A DNA stretch of 64,000 nt from an uncultured Kordiimonas sp. (GTDB taxonomy: Bacteria; Pseudomonadota; Alphaproteobacteria; Sphingomonadales; Kordiimonadaceae): the NCBI GenBank assembly GCA_947492375.1, contig CANLMI010000004.1, positions 124,001 to 188,000 on the forward strand. Direction: 5' to 3'. Within the stretch, counting starts at the first letter, position 1; every line of letters starts with the position of its first letter. Shown here piece by piece: positions 17,538-27,321 of the stretch. Made by a program: the position numbers and the translations under genes. The notes beneath the pieces are model-generated. The model searched no databases and was not told where the DNA came from. It saw nothing but the letters and a program-made list of their open reading frames with translations.

Positions 17538-19235
17538 ATGTCTGAAACGGCACAAATGCCGAGCCTCGACGATTTTGAGGCACTCTTGAATGAAACAATG
17601 CCTGCTGATACTGGTTTTGAAGGTCAGGTTGTAACAGGTACAGTTGTTTCTGTTGAAAGTGATTTCGCGATTATTGATATTGGGCTTAAAGCCGAAGGTC
17701 GCGTTCCGCTTAAAGAATTCACAATGCCGGGCCAAACACCTGAAATTAACGTTGGTGACAATGTTGAGGTGTTTGTTGACCGCGTTGAAAACGCTCTTGG
17801 TGAAGCTATTCTCTCACGCGATAAAGCGCGCCGTGAAGAAGCTTGGACTGACCTTGAGAAAGCGTTTGAAGGTGATGCACGTGTAAACGGTGTAATCTTT
17901 GGCCGTGTTAAAGGTGGCTTTACAGTAGACCTTAACGGTGCTGTTGCCTTCCTTCCTGGCTCACAGGTTGATATCCGTCCGATCCGCGACGTTACACCAT
18001 TGATGAACATTGAGCAGCCATTCCAGATTCTTAAAATGGACCGTCGCCGTGGAAATATCGTTGTTTCACGCCGTGCCATCCTTGAAGAAGATCGTGCTGG
18101 CCAACGTGCTGAACTTATGGGCAAACTCAAAGAAGGCGATTCTGTTGAGGGTGTTGTTAAGAACATCACTGATTACGGTGCATTCGTTGATCTTGGCGGT
18201 ATTGACGGCCTTCTCCATGTTACTGATATTTCATGGCGCCGTGTTAACCACCCATCTGAAGCGCTCACAATTGGTGAGAGCATCAAAGTTCAGGTTGTTC
18301 GTATCAACCCTGAAACACAGCGTATCAGCCTAGGCATGAAACAGCTTGCTGAAGATCCATGGGCTGGTATCGAAGCGAAATACCCTGTTGGTGCTAAATT
18401 CAACGGTAAGGTTTCTAACATCACTGATTATGGTGCATTCGTAGAGCTTGAAGCTGGTGTTGAAGGCCTTGTTCACGTAAGTGAAATGAGCTGGGTTAAG
18501 AAAAACGTTCATCCTGGTAAAATCGTTTCAACTAGCCAAGATGTTGAAGTTATGGTGCTTGAAGTTGATCAGGCAAAACGCCGTATCTCTCTCGGCCTTA
18601 AGCAGTGCAGCGAAAACCCATGGGAAGCGTTTGAAGACAAATTCCCACAAGGCGCTGAGATCGAAGGTGAAGTTAAGAACATCACTGAATTTGGTCTCTT
18701 CATTGGTCTTGATGGTGACGTTGACGGTATGGTTCACCTTTCTGATCTTGATTGGGAGCGTTCTGGTGAAGACGCGATCCAAGATTACAAAAAAGGCGAC
18801 ATGGTTAAAGCTGTTGTTCTTGATGTCGATACAGACAAAGAGCGTATCAGCCTTGGCGTGAAGCAGCTTTCTGGTGATCCGTTCTCTAACGTATCTACTA
18901 AGAAGAAAGGCGAAACTGTTACTTGTATCGTTAAAGAAGTAACAGAAAACGGCCTTGAGGTTGAAGTTGGTGAAACTGGCGTTGCAGCCTTTATCCGCCG
19001 TGTTGACCTTGCGAAAGACCGCGCTGATCAACGCCCTGAGCGTTTTGCAGTTGGTGATAAAGTTGATGCCATGGTTACTAACATGGACAAAGGCAGCCGC
19101 AAGGTTAACCTTTCAATCAAAGCCCTTGAAGTTGCAGAAGAAAAAGCAGCTGTTGAGCAGTATGGTTCAACAGATGCTGGTGCAAGCCTTGGTGATATCC
19201 TTGGTGCTGCGCTTGAGAAAGCAAAAGGCGAATAA
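17538..19235 (+). CDS. rpsA: 30S ribosomal protein S1
   Basis: 565 residues with six S1 (OB-fold) repeats. The strongest are repeats 3-5, each with the D/E-YGAFV or EFGLFI core and a HVSEMSW/HVTDISW/HLSDLDW strand. It binds mRNA at the small subunit and helps initiation. ATG 17538 (AAAGGA upstream, MSETAQMPSLDDFEALL) is preferred to the TTG at 17502. Codons are visibly more biased than in neighbours, as expected for a highly expressed gene. Confidence 0.97.
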   Translation: MSETAQMPSLDDFEALLNETMPADTGFEGQVVTGTVVSVESDFAIIDIGLKAEGRVPLKEFTMPGQTPEINVGDNVEVFVDRVENALGEAILSRDKARREEAWTDLEKAFEGDARVNGVIFGRVKGGFTVDLNGAVAFLPGSQVDIRPIRDVTPLMNIEQPFQILKMDRRRGNIVVSRRAILEEDRAGQRAELMGKLKEGDSVEGVVKNITDYGAFVDLGGIDGLLHVTDISWRRVNHPSEALTIGESIKVQVVRINPETQRISLGMKQLAEDPWAGIEAKYPVGAKFNGKVSNITDYGAFVELEAGVEGLVHVSEMSWVKKNVHPGKIVSTSQDVEVMVLEVDQAKRRISLGLKQCSENPWEAFEDKFPQGAEIEGEVKNITEFGLFIGLDGDVDGMVHLSDLDWERSGEDAIQDYKKGDMVKAVVLDVDTDKERISLGVKQLSGDPFSNVSTKKKGETVTCIVKEVTENGLEVEVGETGVAAFIRRVDLAKDRADQRPERFAVGDKVDAMVTNMDKGSRKVNLSIKALEVAEEKAAVEQYGSTDAGASLGDILGAALEKAKGE

Positions 19236-19268
19236 GACTAATCTCTTAGTATCTTATATTCGTAAAGA

Positions 19269-19299
19269 AAGCCGTCTGAGAAATCAGGCGGCTTTTTTT
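19269..19299 (+). terminator. Strong terminator after rpsA
   Basis: Arms AAGCCGTCTGA (19269-19279) and TCAGGCGGCTT (19284-19294) with a GAAA tetraloop and one G-T wobble, continuing into seven T. A textbook intrinsic terminator. Confidence 0.9.
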
Positions 19300-19376
19300 C
19301 TGGACAGATGCATCCGAAGCGTTATGTCTTATACGCAAATATATCTGTCCCCTAATTTCTTGAAAGACATTTATCG

Positions 19377-19697
19377 ATGGTAAAAATTTCTGTAACTGAT
19401 CTGAGCGGCGCAAAGCGCGATATTGATGCAGAGGCTGGCCTCACATTAATGGAAAATATTCGTAACAATGATTTTGATGATATGGCAGCAATTTGTGGCG
19501 GATGCTGTAGCTGTTGTACATGCCATGTTTATGTAGAAGGTGATGGTTTTGCCCGTTTGCCAGCGATGCAGGATGACGAATCATACCTTATTGAAGAGAG
19601 CGAATATTATAAAGCAAACAGCTCGCGTCTTTCTTGTCAGGTAGAAGTGTCTGACGATATGAACGGCTTGAACGTAACGATCGCTCCAGAATCATAA
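19377..19697 (+). CDS. [2Fe-2S] ferredoxin with three extra cysteines
   Basis: 106 residues of the adrenodoxin/putidaredoxin type. Cluster ligands are C40, C46, C49 and C87, in CGGCCSCCTCHVYV and RLSCQVEV. Relatives usually read CGGxxSCATCHV; here residues 43, 44 and 47 are also Cys, giving six Cys in ten residues. It should carry single electrons to a P450, dioxygenase or Fe-S assembly partner, but no partner gene is adjacent. A hairpin follows it. No strong ribosome site is seen before ATG 19377. Confidence 0.92.
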   Translation: MVKISVTDLSGAKRDIDAEAGLTLMENIRNNDFDDMAAICGGCCSCCTCHVYVEGDGFARLPAMQDDESYLIEESEYYKANSSRLSCQVEVSDDMNGLNVTIAPES

Positions 19698-19739
19698 GCC
19701 TTAATATAGTCGATAGCTGGACCACCCAAAGAATTTATT

Positions 19740-19780
19740 TATGGCCATGAAGGTGCTGTTTGCATGTATGGCCATATTTT
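19740..19780 (+). terminator. Probable terminator after the ferredoxin gene
   Basis: Perfect 9-bp arms TATGGCCAT (19740-19748) and ATGGCCATA (19768-19776), followed by TTTTATAAAA. The T-run is short. Confidence 0.5.
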
Positions 19781-19791
19781 ATAAAAGATGA

Positions 19792-21216
19792 ATGAAAGAC
19801 ATTGCCGTGCCAAAGCCCAGCTTGACGATTATATCATTTGATGAATCCCTGAATGCTATCCCGCTTATTCCTGTCTTAAAACAAGATTTTGATGAAGAAA
19901 AGCTGAGCAATAAAAATGATCTTGCTTGGTTACAGACATGTGGTTTTGATGCGAGTGCAGGCTCTGTTGGCTTTATCAGGTCTGATAATAATCAGTTTGC
20001 TTATATATATATTGGGGTTGGTACTGATGTTTCAAACCCATGGTGGTTGGCTGCTGCTGTAAAGAATTTGCCTGAAGGTAGATATATTTTAAAGGATGTT
20101 GCGCCTGACACTGAAATTCAACTCGCACTGGGTTGGGCCCTCGAACAATATCAATTTGATCGTTATAAATCCGGTATGAATTCTAAAGTTCGTACATTAA
20201 TGCTTTCTTCTGAGTTAAAGAGCACAAGAACTATAGCACAAGCAGAAGCTGCTTTCTTTATTCGTGATCTTGTCAATACACCGGCTGAAGATATGGGCCC
20301 ATCTGAGTTGCAGGATTGTGCCGAGGCTTTAGCGGAAGAATTCAATGCACAGGTTAATACGATAGTCGATGAAGACTTATTGGATGAGAATTTTCCGATG
20401 ATTCATGCAGTTGGGCGTGCTGCATCCGAGAAGAATGCCCCTCGTCTCATCGACCTCACATGGGGCCGAGACGGTGCCCCCAAGCTGTGCCTTGTAGGCA
20501 AAGGTGTTTGTTTTGATTCTGGCGGGTTAGATATAAAACCGCCTGCTGGTATGCTTTTGATGAAAAAGGATATGGGCGGCGCAGCACATGCACTTGGCCT
20601 TGCAAAACTTATTATGACGCTTGGTCTTGATGTTGATTTGCGTGTTTTAATTCCGGCAGTTGAGAATTCTGTTAGTGCAAACAGTTTCCGTCCGGGGGAT
20701 GTGTTTAATACGCGCAAAGGTATAAGCGTAGAAATTGGTAATACTGATGCTGAGGGCAGGCTGGTGCTTTGTGATGCCCTTGCATTGGCGTCTGAGGATA
20801 CTCCGGATCTGCTGATAGATTTTGCCACACTTACTGGAGCTGCTCGTGTGGCCCTTGGCCCAGACCTGCCTGCTACCTATACTAATACCGATCCAATGTG
20901 GGCTGCATTGGAGAGGGCAGGAGCCGATAATCATGACCCTCTATGGCGTATGCCACTTTGGGCGGGGTATGATGAAAACTTATCGAGTGATATTGCGGAT
21001 ATGAACAATATCAGTGACGGGCCCTTTGCAGGGTCAATCACGGCAGCATTATATCTCCAGCGATTTGTTGGTGATGATATTTCATGGGTGCATTTTGATG
21101 TTTTTGCATGGAATCCAAAACCTCGCGTTGGACGACCAAAAGGTGGGGCAGCGCAGGGTATATTTGCTACATATGATGCAATTATAGCGCAACTGGGCCT
21201 TGACCAGAAAAGCTGA
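19792..21216 (+). CDS. M17 leucyl aminopeptidase family protein
   Basis: 474 residues. The catalytic C-terminal domain shows GKGVCFDSGGLDIKP with the following KKDMGGAAHALG, and the family signature NTDAEGRLVL, which supply the two-metal site and catalytic Arg/Lys. The N-terminal ~150 residues are the less conserved alpha/beta domain. It removes N-terminal residues from peptides in the cytoplasm. It precedes a MarR-type and an NlpC/P60 gene on the same strand, suggesting peptide recycling. The sequence is nearer the alphaproteobacterial PepB-like branch than PepA; no symbol is given for that reason. Confidence 0.9.
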   Translation: MKDIAVPKPSLTIISFDESLNAIPLIPVLKQDFDEEKLSNKNDLAWLQTCGFDASAGSVGFIRSDNNQFAYIYIGVGTDVSNPWWLAAAVKNLPEGRYILKDVAPDTEIQLALGWALEQYQFDRYKSGMNSKVRTLMLSSELKSTRTIAQAEAAFFIRDLVNTPAEDMGPSELQDCAEALAEEFNAQVNTIVDEDLLDENFPMIHAVGRAASEKNAPRLIDLTWGRDGAPKLCLVGKGVCFDSGGLDIKPPAGMLLMKKDMGGAAHALGLAKLIMTLGLDVDLRVLIPAVENSVSANSFRPGDVFNTRKGISVEIGNTDAEGRLVLCDALALASEDTPDLLIDFATLTGAARVALGPDLPATYTNTDPMWAALERAGADNHDPLWRMPLWAGYDENLSSDIADMNNISDGPFAGSITAALYLQRFVGDDISWVHFDVFAWNPKPRVGRPKGGAAQGIFATYDAIIAQLGLDQKS

Positions 21217-21280
21217 TTAGTTCACCTTTTCAATATGGTTACTTGCATTCAAGGTAACATGTATCTGAAAGGTGGGGTTT

Positions 21281-21649
21281 ATGAGCGAGAAGTTTAACCA
21301 TAAACTACTTAGAATGTGGCGGCTCTCAACGCTTGAAAGCGTGCGATCAAATGAAGCAGATCTCACGATGCGGCAAATGTCAGTTTTGCTGGAAGTTTAT
21401 ATGACTGAACCGCCTCATACTGTACGAGGCCTAGCTGCCAAATTGAATGTAACCAAACCTGTGATTACCCGTGCGCTCGATACGATGACCAGATATGGAT
21501 TTATCAAACGTAAGCCAGATGAAAATGATAAGCGTAGTATTTTCATACAGCGTACCGTGAAAGGTGCGGTATATTTGAGCGAACTATCTGACCGTATTGT
21601 CGAATCAGAAAAAATCATCGATGCAGAAGATAGTGACACTGCTGCATGA
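21281..21649 (+). CDS. MarR-family transcriptional regulator
   Basis: 122 residues with a central winged helix-turn-helix (LTMRQMSVLLEVYM ... TVRGLAAKLNVTKPVITRALDTMTRYGFIKRKPDENDKRSIF), the wing containing the DxRS-like DKRS. It is shorter than most MarR proteins, with a reduced C-terminal dimer helix. ATG 21281 has AAAGGTGGGG upstream and is preferred to GTG 21272. It overlaps the NlpC/P60 gene by 4 bp (ATGA), so the two are translationally coupled. Confidence 0.82.
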   Translation: MSEKFNHKLLRMWRLSTLESVRSNEADLTMRQMSVLLEVYMTEPPHTVRGLAAKLNVTKPVITRALDTMTRYGFIKRKPDENDKRSIFIQRTVKGAVYLSELSDRIVESEKIIDAEDSDTAA

Positions 21650-22476
21650 CTATTGAGTTGCTCAACCCGGAAAGTTACTCGAAAGCTACTTTCGACTTTA
21701 TAACTGGCTTACAAGTTACGCACCAATGCATTGTACCCAAATTATTAATGAAGGCGACTTCTGACGTTCAGGCGCAAACAGTTAGTGAGATACTGCTTGG
21801 TGAGCGTGTTGCAATTTTGGAAACATTGAATGATTGGGTTCGGATTGCGTGTGAGCGTGATGGATATACTGGCTGGGTGTTAATGAAACACCTTTGTCTT
21901 ATTAATCATCAAGCGTCACCTTATTATATTTGTGTTCCCGTGTCTCATATCTATGAAGAAGCCTCTTTGAAATCCCGGCCTTTACAATCTGTATATATGA
22001 CGTCAGAAATTGATGTCGTGGGTAATGAAATGAATGGCTTTCTTCCAATTGATGGCGGTGGGTGGATATATGCCAAGCATGTTCTTGCTGTAAATGGCTT
22101 GGATTTTGATCCTGTGAATATAGCAGAGAAATTTATAGGGTCAGCGTATCTTTGGGGGGGGCGGTCTTATGAAGGTTTGGATTGTAGTGCTCTTGTACAA
22201 TTATCAATATTTATGGCCGGGTATCGTGTTTTAAGAGATAGTAGCATGCAAGCCCAATCAGTTGGCCGATGTTTGGTAAACGATGAGCAAGCTGAGCGTG
22301 GTGATATTGCTTTTTTTCAGGGGCATGTAGGCTTTATGCTTGATCAGGATAACCTTTTACACGCGAATGCAACGCATATGGCTGTTACGATTGACCCTGT
22401 AGTTGATGTTATTGAATGGGTCGCCAGAGATACTGATAAAGAACCATTTCTTGGTTATCGCCGATTAACGATATAA
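21646..22476 (+). CDS. NlpC/P60 cysteine peptidase with bacterial SH3 domains, no signal peptide
   Basis: 276 residues. Residues ~30-150 form two SH3-like modules, and the C-terminal part is NlpC/P60 with catalytic Cys180 (GLDCSALVQ), His227 (GHVGFML) and a third-site His239 (LLHANATH). Such enzymes cut the D-Glu-gamma-diaminopimelate bond in cell-wall peptides. No signal peptide or membrane helix is visible, so it should act in the cytosol on imported muropeptides, like Bacillus YkfC. The M17 aminopeptidase just upstream fits that role. Confidence 0.87.
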   Translation: MTIELLNPESYSKATFDFITGLQVTHQCIVPKLLMKATSDVQAQTVSEILLGERVAILETLNDWVRIACERDGYTGWVLMKHLCLINHQASPYYICVPVSHIYEEASLKSRPLQSVYMTSEIDVVGNEMNGFLPIDGGGWIYAKHVLAVNGLDFDPVNIAEKFIGSAYLWGGRSYEGLDCSALVQLSIFMAGYRVLRDSSMQAQSVGRCLVNDEQAERGDIAFFQGHVGFMLDQDNLLHANATHMAVTIDPVVDVIEWVARDTDKEPFLGYRRLTI

Positions 22477-22481
22477 AAAAA

Positions 22482-22512
22482 CCGACAAGAAAACCCTTGT
22501 CGGCTATTTTTT
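22482..22512. terminator. Bidirectional terminator between the NlpC/P60 and cytochrome c genes
   Basis: Arms CCGACAAG (22482-22489) and CTTGTCGG (22496-22503) with a run of A before and T after, so it can act on both converging transcripts. Confidence 0.85.
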
Positions 22513-22532
22513 ATTTCAAATGTAAAATAAAG

Positions 22533-23433
<901 letters not shown>

Positions 23434-24297
23434 TTGCAAACCAGTATGCATAAAGATGTGGATACCCTGATTGCGTTTCAGGGTGAGCTTGGGGCATATT
23501 CGCATATGGCTTGCCACGCCAAGTTTCCTGATATGGATGTTTTGCCGTGCCCTAGTTTTGATGATGCTTTGGCTGCTGTTGTTAAGGGTGCTGCGAAATA
23601 CGCAATGATTCCTATCGAGAATTCAACAGCGGGGAGGGTTGCAGACATTCATATGTTATTGCCCGGTAGTGGCCTGTTCATTATTGGAGAACATTTTGAA
23701 GTGATTCGCCATTGTTTGCTCGCTCGCAAAAACGCAGAAGAAAAAGACCTGACATCAGTTAAAAGCCATGTGCAGGCATTGGGGCAGTGTCGGAAAACCC
23801 TACGGGGTATGAATTTAACGCCGTTACCGTTTGCCGACACGGCTGGCGCGGCTAAGCACTTGTCTGAAAGTGGTTATAATAATGTTGCCGCCATTGCGAG
23901 TGAACTGGCAGCAGACGTGTATGATTTAAAGGTTATTCGTAAAGACCTACAGGATGAAGGCCACAATACGACAAGGTTTGTTGTTCTTTCTAAGCAGCAG
24001 TTGGATGCGAACACACTCACTGGCCGAACAATGACAAGTTTTACCTTTGAGGTTCGTAATATTCCTGCGGCGCTTTATAAAGCGCTCGGCGGCTTTGCAA
24101 CAAACGGTGTTAATATGACAAAGCTAGAAAGCTATTATGAATCTGATAGCTTTATGGCCTCTGAATTTTATGTTGATATTGAAGGCCACGAAGGCGAAGC
24201 ACATGTAGCGCGTGCAATGGAAGAATTAAGGTTTCATGCAAAGCGAGTCCGTATTCTTGGGACTTATGTGCAAGAGCGCGCCAGAAATATCAGATAA
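23434..24297 (+). CDS. pheA: Prephenate dehydratase
   Basis: About 287 residues. It converts prephenate to phenylpyruvate for phenylalanine synthesis. The catalytic domain shows IAFQGELGAYSHMA, the IENSTAGRV motif and NTTRFVVLSKQ (the TRF loop). A C-terminal ACT domain follows (SFTFEVRNIPAALYKALGGFATNGVNMTKLESYY), giving Phe feedback with the GVN and ESR-like motifs. TTG 23434 is chosen because GGAGG lies five bases upstream; ATG 23446 is 17 bases away and TTG 23401 has no ribosome site. Confidence 0.93.
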   Translation: MQTSMHKDVDTLIAFQGELGAYSHMACHAKFPDMDVLPCPSFDDALAAVVKGAAKYAMIPIENSTAGRVADIHMLLPGSGLFIIGEHFEVIRHCLLARKNAEEKDLTSVKSHVQALGQCRKTLRGMNLTPLPFADTAGAAKHLSESGYNNVAAIASELAADVYDLKVIRKDLQDEGHNTTRFVVLSKQQLDANTLTGRTMTSFTFEVRNIPAALYKALGGFATNGVNMTKLESYYESDSFMASEFYVDIEGHEGEAHVARAMEELRFHAKRVRILGTYVQERARNIR

Positions 24298-24362
24298 TGT
24301 CTTAGATAAACGGTTGCAGCTAATATTGATCGGAATGGCAAGGTTTGAAATATTCTCAAGCC

Positions 24363-24773
24363 TTAAAATGTTAGCCAATCACCACCAGTGCCTCTTTCAA
24401 TTAGATCTGCTAGGCCGCTAATCTCTACTTTGGGGCGGGTGATCAGGTCTTCTATGTCGATACCGTGTTCCTGCAATGCGGTTTCACAAACTATAAAGGC
24501 CACGTCAAGAGCTGCAAGAGCATCCAGCAATAGCTTCGTATCCGCAATACCTTTCGAATTCAAGGCAGCGTCCATTTCTACAGCGCTTTCTTCGCCGTAG
24601 GGCATTTTCGCCCAACCAGCATTTGTAAGCGCCTTTGCTGCTGATTTGGAGAAGAAATAGGTTACAGGCCTGCCCATTGCGGCGGCTGTTGCCCCTGTCA
24701 TCAAGGCCATATGAATACGCTCGGCCAATTCGTCGATCACCATGATAGTCATTGGTTTTTGGCGTACACTCAT
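24363..24773 (-). CDS. DsrE-family sulfur-relay-like protein
   Basis: 136 residues with the DsrE/DsrF fold: TIMVIDELAERIHMALMTGATAAAMGRPVTYFFS at the N-terminus and a conserved Cys in VAFIVCETALQEHGID near the C-terminus, the position of the sulfur-carrying Cys in TusD/DsrE. It is translationally coupled to the moeB-like gene (ATGA overlap), so a role in sulfur handling with an E1-type activator is a fair inference. The longer frame start (24806) lies inside moeB and is rejected. Confidence 0.75.
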   Translation of the reverse strand: MSVRQKPMTIMVIDELAERIHMALMTGATAAAMGRPVTYFFSKSAAKALTNAGWAKMPYGEESAVEMDAALNSKGIADTKLLLDALAALDVAFIVCETALQEHGIDIEDLITRPKVEISGLADLIERGTGGDWLTF

Positions 24774-25543
24774 GCCTTTTGCCTTATCTGTCCGCAGGTT
24801 ATGCATTTGGGCTCACGTGGTAAGCCAATAAGTCTTGATTTCATTGTTAATGCGTCAAAGAGCATGATTTTGCCAGCCAAGGTTTCACCAATATCTAATA
24901 TTTCTTTTAAAACTTCCAAAGCTTGCATACTGCCAATAATACCAGCGACAGCCCCTAATATACCAGCGTCAGCACAGGTACGTTGTTGATTCTCATCAGG
25001 CGTTTCAGGAAGAAAGCAGCGATAGCATGGGTACTTAGCACCTGCATGGGGTTTGAAAGTTGAAATTTGCCCTTCAAAAGGGCCGAGTGCAGCAGAGACT
25101 AATGTTTTTCCCAATTTTACACATGTATCATTCACAAGGTGGCGGGTTTCAAAATTATCGCAGCCATCTGCTATAATATCAAAACTACCAATCAGGTTTT
25201 CGGCATTGTCGCTGGTCAATCTAGTTTGGTACAGTTCAAGCGTAACATCTTGGTTTAAGGCGGTAATGGTTTTGGCGGCACTCACGGTTTTTCTGGTGCC
25301 GACATCAGGGTAGGCATGGATGATTTGGCGTTGAAGGTTTGAGAGCTCAACTAAATCATCATCAATAATACCGATGGTACCAACACCAGCGGCTGCCAAA
25401 TACATTAAAAGCGGTGCCCCTAGCCCTCCTGCGCCGATAACTAAAACGCGGGCATTTAATAGCGCCATTTGGCCTGCGCCGCCGACTTCACGAAGGATGA
25501 GGTGTCGTGAATATCGCTCTAATTGTTCGTCAGTGAATTCCAT
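24770..25543 (-). CDS. moeB: MoeB/ThiF/HesA-type adenylyltransferase
   Basis: 257 residues. The ATP-binding VLVIGAGGLGAPLLMYLAAAGVGTIGIIDDD, the SNLQRQ motif and GCDNFETRHLVND are those of E1-like activators of MoaD/ThiS. Two zinc CxxC pairs are visible (CYRC and CITC). It adenylates the C-terminal Gly of a sulfur carrier for molybdopterin or thiamine synthesis. The partner (moaD/thiS) is not in the window. The rhodanese domain found in some MoeB proteins is absent. Confidence 0.87.
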   Translation of the reverse strand: MEFTDEQLERYSRHLILREVGGAGQMALLNARVLVIGAGGLGAPLLMYLAAAGVGTIGIIDDDLVELSNLQRQIIHAYPDVGTRKTVSAAKTITALNQDVTLELYQTRLTSDNAENLIGSFDIIADGCDNFETRHLVNDTCVKLGKTLVSAALGPFEGQISTFKPHAGAKYPCYRCFLPETPDENQQRTCADAGILGAVAGIIGSMQALEVLKEILDIGETLAGKIMLFDALTMKSRLIGLPREPKCITCGQIRQKA

Positions 25544-25552
25544 ATTATTATG

Positions 25553-26017
25553 CTAATGCGTGCCTGTGGAGCCGAAACCGCCTGTACCGCGTGCCGTTTC
25601 ATCAAGGTCAGTGACCACATTCCAGCTACCTTGTGTTACAGGTGCGATAACCATCTGGGCAACCCGCATGCCGCGTTCGATCGTAAAGGGCTCGTTCGAT
25701 AGGTTAATCAGGATAACTTTCACCTCGCCGCGGTAATCGGCGTCAATCGTACCCGGTGAATTTGCTACAGTAACGCCGTTTTTTGCAGCTAAGCCAGAGC
25801 GCGGTCGAACCTGAGCTTCAAAGCGGCTGGGAAGTGCCATTGCAAGTCCGGTTGGGATGAGAGTGCGTTCCAGAGGCCCAAGTGTGATTTTTTCTTCTGC
25901 GTCAAGCGCTGCATATAAGTCCATGCCCGCGCTATCGCTTGTTTCATATTTTGGGAGCGGCAAGCCTTCACCGTGCTCAAGAATTTTTACATTTACGGCG
26001 ACTGTTTCAGTAGTCAT
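25553..26017 (-). CDS. dut: dUTP diphosphatase
   Basis: 154 residues with the five trimeric dUTPase motifs, including [36 protein letters not shown] (catalytic Asp) and the C-terminal GTGGFGSTG arm. It hydrolyses dUTP to dUMP, keeping uracil out of DNA. It follows coaBC closely, an arrangement conserved in alphaproteobacteria. Confidence 0.97.
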   Translation of the reverse strand: MTTETVAVNVKILEHGEGLPLPKYETSDSAGMDLYAALDAEEKITLGPLERTLIPTGLAMALPSRFEAQVRPRSGLAAKNGVTVANSPGTIDADYRGEVKVILINLSNEPFTIERGMRVAQMVIAPVTQGSWNVVTDLDETARGTGGFGSTGTH

Positions 26018-26027
26018 AGTTTAGCTT

Positions 26028-27236
26028 TCATGAAAGGGCTATTGCGATACGTTCTGCAAGTTTATTTGCGACTTCTTGTTTTGAGATACGAGGCCATTCT
26101 TCGGCGCCAGCATTTGTAATCAGGTGAATTTGGTTTTCGCTGCCACCCATGACACCGCTTTCAGGCGAAACATCATTTGCAACAATCCAATCACACCCTT
26201 TACGGTCGCGTTTTGCTGAAGCAAATTCAGTAATTTTTTCTGTTTCGGCAGCGAAACCAACAACAAGGCCTGGCCTTCCATTTTTCATTTTAGATACGGT
26301 TGCCAGTATATCAGGGTTCTCAACTAATTCTAACGTAGGAACACCAGCGACTGTTTTTTTCATTTTCTGCTCGCCTTCATTAGCGATGTGCCAGTCGGCA
26401 ACTGCCGCTACGAATATTGCGGCATCAGCGGGCAGGGACGTTTGAACAGCGGCATTCATTTCCCGCGCGGTTTCAACATCGATGCGTTTCACCCCGGCTG
26501 GAGTAGCGCAGTCTGTTGGTCCGGCAATCAAGCTTACTTTTGCTCCTAAACCTGCGAGGGCACCTGCCAGCTCAAATCCTTGTTTGCCTGACGAACGGTT
26601 TGCAATATAGCGAACGGGGTCTATCGGCTCGTGCGTTGGGCCGGCGGTTAAAATAATGTGTTTACCTGTAAGTGGCTTGTTTTGCTCCTGAGCGAAAAAT
26701 GTTTCAATTGCCTCTACAATATCAAGCACTTCTGCTAATCGGCCAGCGCCTACTTCGCCGCATGCAAGTATACCTGCATCTGGCCCTACAAAATGAATAC
26801 CGTCACCCTTAAGGGTTTTGATATTTCGCTGGGTTGCGGGATGATCCCACATCTGCGCGTTCATTGCTGGTGCCGCCATTACAGGCTTATCGGTCGCGAG
26901 TAATACGGTGGACGCAAGATCATTTGCAAGGCCACCAGCCATTTTAGCCATCAGGTCCGCCGTAGCGGGTGCAACAACAACCAAATCTGCTTCGCGGGAC
27001 AAACGAATATGACCCATCTCGGCTTCATCTTTCAGAGAAAACAAATCAGTAAAACATTGGTCACCAGTGAGGCTTGCAACACTTAAAGGGGTTATAAATT
27101 CAGCACCGCCCCCAGTTAGGATACCGCGAACAGATGCCCCGCGTTCGATCAAACGACGTGCAAGGTCAAGTGCCTTGTATGCAGCTATACCGCCGCCGAT
27201 GATTAATAGAATACGTTTGCCAATAAGTGTCGTCAC
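26028..27236 (-). CDS. coaBC: Bifunctional phosphopantothenoylcysteine decarboxylase/synthetase
   Basis: About 402 residues. The N-terminal flavoprotein CoaC (ILLIIGGGIAAYKALDLARRL, VMAAPAMNAQMWDHPAT, ILACGEVGAGRLAE with the active Cys) decarboxylates. The C-terminal CoaB (IILTAGPTHEPIDPVRYIANRSSGKQG, AVADWH) couples cysteine to phosphopantothenate. Both are steps of coenzyme A synthesis. GTG 27236 is preferred to TTG 27245, which lies only two bases after the AAAGG; the choice is uncertain by three residues. Confidence 0.95.
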   Translation of the reverse strand: MTTLIGKRILLIIGGGIAAYKALDLARRLIERGASVRGILTGGGAEFITPLSVASLTGDQCFTDLFSLKDEAEMGHIRLSREADLVVVAPATADLMAKMAGGLANDLASTVLLATDKPVMAAPAMNAQMWDHPATQRNIKTLKGDGIHFVGPDAGILACGEVGAGRLAEVLDIVEAIETFFAQEQNKPLTGKHIILTAGPTHEPIDPVRYIANRSSGKQGFELAGALAGLGAKVSLIAGPTDCATPAGVKRIDVETAREMNAAVQTSLPADAAIFVAAVADWHIANEGEQKMKKTVAGVPTLELVENPDILATVSKMKNGRPGLVVGFAAETEKITEFASAKRDRKGCDWIVANDVSPESGVMGGSENQIHLITNAGAEEWPRISKQEVANKLAERIAIALS

Positions 27237-27321
27237 GCCTCGCAATACCTTTCAACTGCAATAGTCATTAGACGTATAGTCTGTTTCACCCGAAGTCGCA
27301 AACCAGCATATTTATACCGCG

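Noticed and set aside
17624-18861. Long overlapping frames on both strands inside rpsA
   Set aside because: They are shadows of the strongly biased rpsA codons; compositions are unlike proteins and they lack start sites.
24340-24364. AAGGTTTGA/TCAAGCCTT hairpin after pheA as terminator
   Set aside because: Followed by A rather than T on the plus strand and overlaps the DsrE gene stop.
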